This document shows, in pieces, positions 1-5,497 of a stretch of DNA of 9,748 bases. The stretch's first letter is position 1. Every line of letters starts with the position of its first letter. The notes beneath the pieces are model-generated. The model worked only from the letters and a program-made list of their open reading frames with translations, did not search any database and was not told the origin of the DNA. Location of the stretch: contig DVLY01000105.1 in assembly GCA_018715295.1 (NCBI GenBank), positions 1-9,748 on the forward strand, given 5' to 3'. The DNA comes from Candidatus Merdimorpha stercoravium (GTDB taxonomy: Bacteria > Bacteroidota > Bacteroidia > Flavobacteriales > UBA1820). The position numbers and the translations under genes were made by a program.

Positions 1-387
1 GGCAACGTAGCCAAATACCTGGCCGGCGCTGCTTATTACCGCCTGGGGCAATACGAACAAGCCATTTCGTACCTGGAGAAATACGTCGGCAAGGATGAGG
101 TAACGCCCGCCGAAGCCCTGGGTATGATCGGCGACTGCCATGCCCAACTGGACCGTCCGGAAGAAGCGCTGAAGTATTACGAAAAAGCCGCTGCCAAACG
201 CGACAACAACTTCACCGCTCCTTTCTACCTGATGAAAGCCGGCAACACGGCGATCTACCTCAAGAAATACTCGGTAGCCGAGAAACACTTCCGCGCCATC
301 AAGGACAACTATCCCGAATCGGCACAGGCCGCCTCGGTGGACAAGTACATCGAGTTCGCTGCCGGAGCAGCCAAGAATTTCAAGTAA
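1..387 (+). CDS. TPR-repeat protein, C-terminal part (5' end outside window)
   Basis: The reading frame is open from the first base and ends with TAA at 385-387, giving the last 128 residues of a longer protein. The visible part has about three helical-hairpin repeats of TPR type: residues about 1-29 (YYRLGQYEQAISYLEKY), 38-66 (GDCHAQLDRPEEALKYYEKA) and 77-106 (GNTAIYLKKYSVAEKHF). Each shows the usual pattern of small and aromatic residues, and the last ends in the common NYPES linker. TPR arrays are protein-interaction scaffolds; nothing here indicates the partner. The part seen has no membrane segment, and any signal peptide would lie upstream of the window. The gene ends 31 nt before ribH with no visible terminator, so the two are probably co-transcribed. 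The family is certain; the function is unknown. Confidence 0.9.
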   Translation, partial: GNVAKYLAGAAYYRLGQYEQAISYLEKYVGKDEVTPAEALGMIGDCHAQLDRPEEALKYYEKAAAKRDNNFTAPFYLMKAGNTAIYLKKYSVAEKHFRAIKDNYPESAQAASVDKYIEFAAGAAKNFK

Positions 388-418
388 GTCGTCGTCCCTT
401 TCCGAACCCTTCCCGAGC

Positions 419-931
419 GTGTCCACAACCGATCTTTCCGCTTACGATCCCACCAAGGTTCCCCACGGGGCCGGGTTGCGTATCGCCATCGCGGTATCCG
501 AGTGGAACAGCGAGATCACCGAAAACCTGTACCGCGGAGCCTTCGAGACGCTGTGCGAACTGGGGGTAGCCGCAGAGGACATCCGCCGCTGGGACGTGCC
601 CGGCAGTTTCGAGTTGATCTACGCCGCCTCCGCCCTGCAAAAATCCGGGCAGTACGATGCGCTGATCGTACTGGGAAGCGTCATCCGGGGAGAAACCCCG
701 CATTTCGAATACATCTGCTCGGCCGTGGCGCAAGGCATCGGAACGCTCAACGTACGGGCCGGGGAACAAGGCCTCCCGCCGGTGATCTTCGGCGTGCTGA
801 CCGACAACCACATCGACCAATCCCGCGCACGAAGCGGAGGCCGACTGGGCAACAAAGGCGTGGAATGCGCCGTGGATGCCATCCGAATGGGGCATCTGTA
901 CCGAAACTGGAATCATAAACCGATAAAATAG
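419..931 (+). CDS. ribH: 6,7-dimethyl-8-ribityllumazine synthase
   Basis: This is the penultimate enzyme of riboflavin synthesis. It condenses 5-amino-6-ribitylaminouracil with 3,4-dihydroxy-2-butanone 4-phosphate to give lumazine, and usually works as a cytoplasmic 60-mer or pentamer. The 170-residue product has the family landmarks: AVSEWN (25-30, substrate-stacking aromatic W29), VPGSFEL (60-66), GSVIRGETPHFEY (86-98, with catalytic His95), GVLTDN (125-130), and an Arg at 138 before GNKG (144-147) that lines up with the phosphate-binding Arg. The length is close to the usual 150-170. The start is GTG at 419; I see no in-frame ATG between it and the preceding gene. The first ~18 residues are poorly conserved, as is normal for this family. 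It lies 31 nt after the TPR gene, and its stop is only a few bases before the TPP riboswitch of the next gene. Confidence 0.97.
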   Translation: MSTTDLSAYDPTKVPHGAGLRIAIAVSEWNSEITENLYRGAFETLCELGVAAEDIRRWDVPGSFELIYAASALQKSGQYDALIVLGSVIRGETPHFEYICSAVAQGIGTLNVRAGEQGLPPVIFGVLTDNHIDQSRARSGGRLGNKGVECAVDAIRMGHLYRNWNHKPIK

Positions 932-934
932 ATC

Positions 935-1013
935 AATTTAGGGGTGCCACAATAAACGGCTGAGATCATACCCTTTGAACCTGAACCGGGTAATGCCGGC
1001 GGAGGGACAAATT
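935..1013 (+). ncRNA. TPP riboswitch (THI element)
   Basis: The conserved core of the thiamine-pyrophosphate aptamer is present in order. P1 is AATTT 935-939 with AAATT 1009-1013. The P2 strand GGGGTG begins at 941 and pairs with CATACCC (968-973 region). A short P3 is formed by GCC 946-948 and GGC 958-960. The invariant CTGAGA (960-965) recognises the pyrimidine ring. ACCTGAACCGG (980-989) and GTAATGCCGG (990-999) form P4/P5, with CCGG 986-989 pairing to CCGG 996-999, and GGAGGGA (1001-1007) closes the core. This matches the known fold closely. It lies between ribH and a TonB-dependent receptor and should lower receptor expression when cellular TPP is high. I found no TAnnTTTG promoter between ribH and the aptamer, so the promoter may lie inside ribH or the transcript may come from upstream. 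Confidence 0.96.
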
Positions 1014-1039
1014 TTTCGACCTCTCACTTTTATTGTTCA

Positions 1040-1108
1040 CGTGTCGGCCTTCGGACCGCACGAAGGTACGCCCTTGCTTTTGTTTCACTTAAAAACACGC
1101 TAAAGCAA
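1040..1108 (+). promoter_or_regulatory. Probable expression platform of the TPP riboswitch
   Basis: Several alternative helices lie between the aptamer and the receptor ATG. One is CGTG 1040-1043 with CACG 1059-1062, enclosing CGG/CCG and a TTCG loop. A competing one is CCTTCG 1048-1053 with CGAAGG 1061-1066. The last is a long hairpin: TTGCTTTTGTTT 1074-1085 pairs with AAACA 1093-1097 and, after a 4-nt bulge, with AAAGCAA 1102-1108. That helix covers the bases just before the start codon and its first base. No T-run follows any hairpin, so control of translation is more likely than termination. The pairings are read directly from the sequence; their regulatory use is inference. Confidence 0.5.
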
Positions 1109-3474
1109 TGGCTTATTTTTTTCCACGCGCTGTACTCTCGGCGCTTTTTCTCACCACAGTTTCCTTCTCTGCGCTCCAGGCGCAAAACACGGTAAAAGGC
1201 CGCGTTACCGACTCACAGGGAGAGCCCATCCCGGGCGCCAACATCACCCTGCGGCAAAAATCGCTCGTACGTGCCACCCAAAGCGACATGGACGGGTATT
1301 ACCAACTCCGGGACATCCCCTCGGGCAATGCCTCGGTAGAAGCCTCCCACGTGGTTTACCAACCGGAAAAACGCTTCCTGACCGTCTCGGGTATCGAGAC
1401 CGAGAATTTTGAACTCAAGGAGAACGTCGTACTCATGGACGAAGTCGTCATTTCGGCCACCCGAGCCGGCGAAGAAGACCCCTTTGCCCAGACGGTCGTC
1501 TCGTCCGAAGAGTTGCAACGCAACAACTACGGGCAGAACATCCCCTTCCTCTTGGGCGGGACTCCCTCGCTGGTCTTCACCTCGGACGACGGGACGGGAT
1601 ACGGCTACTCCTACATGCGCATCCGAGGCAGTGATGCTACGCGGGTGAACGTAACCATCAACGACGTACCGCTCAACGATGCCGAGTCGCAATCCGTCTT
1701 TTGGGTCAACCTGCCCAACATCGCCGCTTCGGCCGACGACATCCAGATCCAGCGCGGAGCCGGCACTTCGACCAACGGTGCGGCAGCCTTCGGCGGAAGC
1801 GTGAACATCCGCACTTCCCTGCCCTCGGACAAAGCCGGCGCGGACCTGAGCTACAACGTCGGATCGTTCGGTGCACAGAAATTCTCGGCAGCCTTCACCT
1901 CGGGACTGCTCAACGACCACTACGAACTCTCGGGACGCTTCTCCCGCGCCTACTCCGACGGGTACATCGACCGGGCTTCCTCGGACATGAGTTCGTATTT
2001 CCTCTCGGGCGGATACTACGACAACCGGACGACCATCAAAGTGCTGGGCTTCGGCGGAAAACAGACCACCTACCAGGCCTGGAACGGTGTGGATGCCGAA
2101 ACGATGAAGACCAACCGGCGCTTCAACTCGTGCGGGGCCATCTACGACGAGAACTGGGAAAAGATCATCGGCTACTACGACGACGAGACGGACAACTACT
2201 GGCAGGATCACCTCCAGGCTATCGTCAACCGCCGCATGGGCGATTTTGAAGCCGGCATGACCCTGCACTACACCTTCGGGCGCGGATACTACGAATGCTA
2301 CAAGCAGGATGCCGACATGGCCCGCTACAAGATAGGCCCGATCACCGTAGGCGACCAGACGATCGAGACCTGCGACCTGATCAACCGCAAATGGCTCTAC
2401 AACCACTTCTACGGAGCTACGGCCCGCCTTACCTACGACCGCAAGAAGATCACCGCCACCCTCTCCGGAGCGTACAACCGCTACGAAGGCGACCACTACG
2501 GCGAAGTCATCTGGGCACAGTACACACCCGATGCCCCGAAAGACCAGCATTACTACGACAACCACACCGACAAGAACGACGGCAATATCTTCCTCAAGGC
2601 CGAATACCGTCCGGTGGAAGGCCTCTCGATCTACGCCGACCTGCAGTACCGCAACGTAACCCTCAAGATGCGGGGCGTGGAAGATGAAGACGTACCGGTG
2701 AACATCACCCGGGACTACTCCTTCTTCAACCCCAAGGCCGGGGTCAGCTACCGGATTTCGGCCGTCCACCGCGTATATGCCAGCTATGCCCGTGCTTCGA
2801 AAGAACCTACCCGGGCCGACTTTACCGACTCGCCGGTAGCTCCGCGCCCCGAATACCTCGACGATTTCGAACTGGGATACGGCTTTACCTCCTCCCGTTT
2901 CGATGCCTCGGCCAACGTGTACTACATGAACTACCTCGACCAGCTCGTCCCCACCGGCGAGTTGAACGACGGCAGTTACGCCATCCAGATGAACGTGGAC
3001 AAGAGCTACCGCCTGGGCATCGAACTCCAGGCCGAATACCGCCCTGTCAAATGGTTTACCTGGAGCCTGAATGCCACCTTCTCGGACAACGTCATCAAGG
3101 GCCTCGAACTCGCCGACGGCACCCGCAAGGATACCAAAATCTCCTACTCGCCGGGCATCGTATTCAACAACCTGCTGACTTTCCGTCCGTTGGAGGCCAT
3201 GACCGTTGCCTTCTCCAGCCGCTACGTAGGCGAGCAGTACATGAGCAACAACAACATCCCCGAGTCGAAGCTCGACGGATACTTCGTAAGCGATCTGGCC
3301 ATCCTTTACGACGTGCCCAAGAGCCGTTACCTGCCGGCCTTCACCGTCCGCGGACAACTCAACAACGTCTTTAACGCGATGTACATCTCCAACGGTGCCA
3401 TTTACGGCACGGACGCCTACTACTTCCCCCAGGCAGGGACCAACTTCATGCTCGGGGTGGACATCCGGTTCTGA
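1108..3474 (+). CDS. TonB-dependent outer-membrane receptor, probable thiamine transporter
   Basis: This 788-residue protein should be an outer-membrane beta-barrel that imports a ligand using TonB energy. A signal peptide occupies about residues 1-25 (hydrophobic run ALFLTTVSF, likely cut after ALQA). It is followed by a carboxypeptidase-regulatory-like domain (about 27-108, VKGRVTDSQGEPIPGANI), a TonB-box-like DEVVISATR (111-119) and a plug domain (about 125-236, with RIRGSDATRVNVTINDVPLND and IQRGAGTSTNGAAAFGGSVNI). The rest is a barrel rich in Tyr and Gly, with TonB-receptor-type motifs (YASYARASKEPTRADF) near its end and the terminal aromatic Phe typical of outer-membrane proteins. Family tools would call it a generic siderophore or vitamin receptor. 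The TPP riboswitch directly upstream points to thiamine or a derivative, as predicted for similar riboswitch-linked receptors in Bacteroidetes. No inner-membrane thiamine transporter gene lies next to it in this window. The receptor class is certain; the substrate is inferred from regulation. Confidence 0.95.
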   Translation: MAYFFPRAVLSALFLTTVSFSALQAQNTVKGRVTDSQGEPIPGANITLRQKSLVRATQSDMDGYYQLRDIPSGNASVEASHVVYQPEKRFLTVSGIETENFELKENVVLMDEVVISATRAGEEDPFAQTVVSSEELQRNNYGQNIPFLLGGTPSLVFTSDDGTGYGYSYMRIRGSDATRVNVTINDVPLNDAESQSVFWVNLPNIAASADDIQIQRGAGTSTNGAAAFGGSVNIRTSLPSDKAGADLSYNVGSFGAQKFSAAFTSGLLNDHYELSGRFSRAYSDGYIDRASSDMSSYFLSGGYYDNRTTIKVLGFGGKQTTYQAWNGVDAETMKTNRRFNSCGAIYDENWEKIIGYYDDETDNYWQDHLQAIVNRRMGDFEAGMTLHYTFGRGYYECYKQDADMARYKIGPITVGDQTIETCDLINRKWLYNHFYGATARLTYDRKKITATLSGAYNRYEGDHYGEVIWAQYTPDAPKDQHYYDNHTDKNDGNIFLKAEYRPVEGLSIYADLQYRNVTLKMRGVEDEDVPVNITRDYSFFNPKAGVSYRISAVHRVYASYARASKEPTRADFTDSPVAPRPEYLDDFELGYGFTSSRFDASANVYYMNYLDQLVPTGELNDGSYAIQMNVDKSYRLGIELQAEYRPVKWFTWSLNATFSDNVIKGLELADGTRKDTKISYSPGIVFNNLLTFRPLEAMTVAFSSRYVGEQYMSNNNIPESKLDGYFVSDLAILYDVPKSRYLPAFTVRGQLNNVFNAMYISNGAIYGTDAYYFPQAGTNFMLGVDIRF

Positions 3475-3498
3475 CGGACGGAATACCGATATTTTCCG

Positions 3499-3506
3499 TA
3501 TATTTG
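3499..3506 (+). promoter_or_regulatory. -7 promoter box (TATATTTG) for the thioesterase gene
   Basis: TATATTTG matches the Bacteroidetes TAnnTTTG -7 element and lies 22 nt before the ATG at 3529. I see no good TTTG -33 box at the usual distance, as is often the case. Transcription would start around 3510-3513, leaving a very short leader. The last four bases are part of a perfect inverted repeat (3503-3527). Confidence 0.6.
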
Positions 3507-3527
3507 CCTGTCGAAAACACAGGCAAA
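3503..3527. repeat. 9-bp perfect inverted repeat before the thioesterase start
   Basis: TTTGCCTGT (3503-3511) is the exact reverse complement of ACAGGCAAA (3519-3527), with a 7-nt spacer (CGAAAAC). The left arm overlaps the -7 box and the right arm ends one base before the ATG. The layout fits a repressor operator or a start-site hairpin; which one is unknown. A weaker hairpin, ACGGAA 3478-3483 with TTCCGT 3494-3499, lies just upstream. Confidence 0.55.
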
Positions 3528-3528
3528 A

Positions 3529-3903
3529 ATGAAAAAACCGTCGGTATTCACCCAAAAACACACCGTACAGCCTCAAGAGACCGCCGCAGCCATCGGCTCG
3601 GGTTCTCTTGAGGTTTTTTCTACCCCTTCGCTGGGGGCTCTGATGGAAAACACCGCCATCCAAGCGATAAAAGGCGAACTCTCCGAAGGAGAAACCACCG
3701 TTGGTGCCGAGATCTTCATCGAACACCTGCGCGCCTCGAAAGTGGGCGAAACCCTCACCGCCACCGCCGAAATGAAAGCGCACGAAGGCAGCAGCATCTT
3801 CATCCAGATCGAAGTGAAAAACGAACGGAACGACCTGATAGGCCGCGCCAAACACACGCGCGTGGTAGTCGATCCCGAAAGATTCATGCACCGGCTGGAT
3901 TGA
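3529..3903 (+). CDS. Hot-dog fold thioesterase, FlK-like
   Basis: This 124-residue cytoplasmic protein resembles the FlK (fluoroacetyl-CoA thioesterase-like) branch of hot-dog thioesterases. The region VFSTPSLGALMENTA (29-43) followed by a basic, Gly-rich strand (VGAEIFIEHLRASKVGETL, 58-76) is the family core. Thr32, Glu40 and His66 have the same spacing (8 and 26 residues) as the catalytic Thr42, Glu50 and His76 known for FlK, so the active site looks intact. FlK itself hydrolyses fluoroacetyl-CoA, but most relatives in gut bacteria have no known substrate; hydrolysis of a small acyl-CoA is the safe reading. The ATG follows an A-rich stretch (GGCAAAAATG) and a short leader. It lies 49 nt before plsC, so the two may share a transcript, which would suit a role in acyl-CoA or lipid housekeeping. 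That link is inference. Confidence 0.85.
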   Translation: MKKPSVFTQKHTVQPQETAAAIGSGSLEVFSTPSLGALMENTAIQAIKGELSEGETTVGAEIFIEHLRASKVGETLTATAEMKAHEGSSIFIQIEVKNERNDLIGRAKHTRVVVDPERFMHRLD

Positions 3904-3952
3904 GTGCCCCCCATTTCCACCAAACATCCTTTAAAAAAGCATCCCAAGTCCG

Positions 3953-4693
3953 ATGATACGACTGATCCAAAACATCCTGCGCAAGATCTGGAAACTGTGG
4001 GCCGTCGTGGTAGCCAGCCTGGTTACCCTGATATTGGCCATCCCGCTGTTCATCTCGGTGTCCACACCGCGCTTCTACGGATTTTTCTCCATCCTGGCGC
4101 GCATCTGGAGCGTGCTGATCCTCTTCTGCTCCGGATTCCTCTTCCGGGTAAAAGGGCGCAGCAAGATCGACCGCAAGCGGCAATACGTCGTGGTGGCCAA
4201 CCACTCCTCCATCCTGGACATCATGCTCAGCTACGTAGCCGTTCCCCTGCCCATGATGTTCATCGGCAAGGAATCCCTGGCACGCATCCCGGTGTTCGGG
4301 ATGATCTACCGCGCCTCCAACATCCTGGTCGACCGCACCTCACTGGAATCCCGCCGCAGCGTGCTGCCCAAAGCCAAGGCCGAGATCGCCCGGGGGCGCA
4401 GCATCTGCATCTACCCCGAGGGGACTTCCAAACACATCACCAAACGCCTGGTACCGTTCAAGGACGGCGCTTTCGTGATCGCCATCGACTGCGGCATTCC
4501 CATCCTGCCGGTTACCTTTCTGGACAACTGCCGGCTGTTCCCCAGTGAAAAACCGGACGGCCATCCGGGTGTGATCCGCGCCGTGATCGACGACCCGATC
4601 GAGACCTCCGGCATGACCATCGAAGACAAGGAAGCGCTCAAACAGCGCGTATTCGAGATCATCGATTCGCGCCTCGAACAGGCCGGACGATGA
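3953..4693 (+). CDS. plsC: 1-acyl-sn-glycerol-3-phosphate acyltransferase (PlsC family)
   Basis: The 246-residue product is a membrane-associated acyltransferase that most likely acylates lysophosphatidic acid to phosphatidic acid in phospholipid synthesis. Two hydrophobic segments come first (about 16-36 and 43-64). Then come the catalytic NHSSILD (83-89, the HX4D motif with His84 and Asp89), the block FIGKESLARIPVFG (103-116), and the substrate-binding YPEGTSK (154-160, EGT motif), followed by PILPVTF (183-189). All four acyltransferase blocks are recognisable and the length is typical. Close relatives acylate ornithine lipids or other lysolipids, so the exact acceptor is not proven; I see no second plsC-like gene here to compare. 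The start ATG at 3953 gives the complete N-terminal membrane segment. The stop overlaps the recO start in ATGA (4690-4693), a sign of translational coupling. Confidence 0.85.
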   Translation: MIRLIQNILRKIWKLWAVVVASLVTLILAIPLFISVSTPRFYGFFSILARIWSVLILFCSGFLFRVKGRSKIDRKRQYVVVANHSSILDIMLSYVAVPLPMMFIGKESLARIPVFGMIYRASNILVDRTSLESRRSVLPKAKAEIARGRSICIYPEGTSKHITKRLVPFKDGAFVIAIDCGIPILPVTFLDNCRLFPSEKPDGHPGVIRAVIDDPIETSGMTIEDKEALKQRVFEIIDSRLEQAGR

Positions 4694-5412
4694 ACCGGAT
4701 CGAAGGCATCGTCCTGCGCCGCATCCCGTACCTGTCCAAGGGCGTCATCCTGGACCTGCTCACCCCGACGGAAAAAATCGCCGTCATCCTTCCCGGGAAA
4801 AACCGGGGACTCGCCGCCGAAACCCAACCGGGCAATCTGGTATCGCTCGTGGTGGGACACCCCCGCGGGTCGGCGCTCCCCCCCGTGCGGGAACTGGTCG
4901 CAGACACCGCCACGGCCGACATCTCCCGTCTGTCGCCCTACCGCTCGGCTCAACTGCTGTTTATCTGCGAACTCACCGCCCACACCACCCGGGAACAGGA
5001 AAGCGGCCCCCGCCTCTACGAACTGCTCTACCAGACCATCCGTTCGCTGTGCCACCAGGGGGAACGTTTCCTCTGCCTGCGGTACACTTACCAACTCGCC
5101 CGCCTGCTCGGTTTCGCTCCGGGCTACCCGGAACAGACCGACGCCGGAGGGTACTTCGATCTCCAATCGGGCGTATTCGTGGCCGAGAAGCCGTTGCACA
5201 ACTACTACCTCACCCCGGCCCATGCCGCCCCCTTCTTTGCCCTGGGCGACCCGGAAAAGAGCCCCGACTTCGCCCACGAAAAAGACTACCTGAACCTCTG
5301 GCACATCCTGATGACGTATTTTTCCCTGCACATCGAAGGCTTCCAACGCCCCCGCTCGCTGGAGTTCCTGCAACAATTAACACGGATAGAGTATTTCCCG
5401 CCAAAGGAATAA
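4690..5412 (+). CDS. recO: DNA repair protein RecO
   Basis: RecO works with RecR (and RecF) to load RecA onto SSB-coated single-stranded DNA during gap repair and recombination. The 240-residue product begins with the RecO OB-fold domain (about 1-78), including the typical opening IEGIVLRRIPY followed by an acidic and hydrophobic strand (VILDLLTP) and the basic loop GKNRG. A helical C-terminal domain follows (about 80-230), with LARLLGFAP (136-144), YFDLQSGVF (155-163) and the late YFSLHIEGF (210-218) plus RSLEFLQQL. The CxxC pairs that form a zinc site in many RecO proteins are absent, as in other Bacteroidetes members as far as I recall. The ATG overlaps the plsC stop. I find no promoter inside plsC, so the two are probably expressed together; the pairing is likely genomic convenience rather than a shared pathway. 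Confidence 0.9.
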   Translation: MNRIEGIVLRRIPYLSKGVILDLLTPTEKIAVILPGKNRGLAAETQPGNLVSLVVGHPRGSALPPVRELVADTATADISRLSPYRSAQLLFICELTAHTTREQESGPRLYELLYQTIRSLCHQGERFLCLRYTYQLARLLGFAPGYPEQTDAGGYFDLQSGVFVAEKPLHNYYLTPAHAAPFFALGDPEKSPDFAHEKDYLNLWHILMTYFSLHIEGFQRPRSLEFLQQLTRIEYFPPKE

Positions 5413-5425
5413 CGCAAATTTGCGT
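5412..5425. promoter_or_regulatory. 14-bp palindrome at the rseP promoter
   Basis: ACGCAAATTTGCGT is a perfect palindrome. It begins at the last base of the recO stop codon and ends on the first base of the rseP -7 box. Its position, covering the promoter spacer, would suit an operator; it could also be a chance product of promoter sequence. Confidence 0.5.
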
Positions 5426-5432
5426 ATCTTTG
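5425..5432 (+). promoter_or_regulatory. -7 promoter box (TATCTTTG) for rseP
   Basis: TATCTTTG is an excellent match to the Bacteroidetes TAnnTTTG -7 element, 66 nt before the TTG start at 5498. No convincing -33 TTTG lies at the standard distance. The predicted leader contains a compact G+C hairpin, CCGCC 5451-5455 with GGCGG 5461-5465, of unknown role. Confidence 0.75.
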
Positions 5433-5497
5433 GCTTCGCCCAAGAAAGGACCGCCCGCCCGGCGGACGACAAAACCACAACCAACCCATATATCGTT

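Noticed and set aside
931..1013. Possibility of an FMN riboswitch because ribH is adjacent
   Set aside because: The conserved elements (CTGAGA, ACCTGA, GTAATGCC, GGAGGGA) are those of the TPP aptamer; FMN-element signatures are absent, and the element lies after ribH rather than before it.
3478..3499. ACGGAA/TTCCGT hairpin after the receptor gene considered as a terminator
   Set aside because: A 6-bp stem with a 10-nt loop and only ATATTTG after it is too weak, and the downstream bases are better explained as a promoter box.
1213..3927. A 904-residue open frame on the minus strand opposite the receptor and thioesterase genes
   Set aside because: It spans two well-supported + strand genes, and its translation is low-complexity (Val, Gly, Phe, Asp rich) with no family motif. 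Long antisense frames arise from the strong codon bias of this G+C-rich genome.
3904..4548. A 214-residue + strand frame overlapping plsC in another frame
   Set aside because: The frame at 3953-4693 carries all acyltransferase motifs; this one is rich in Pro, Arg and His without motifs.
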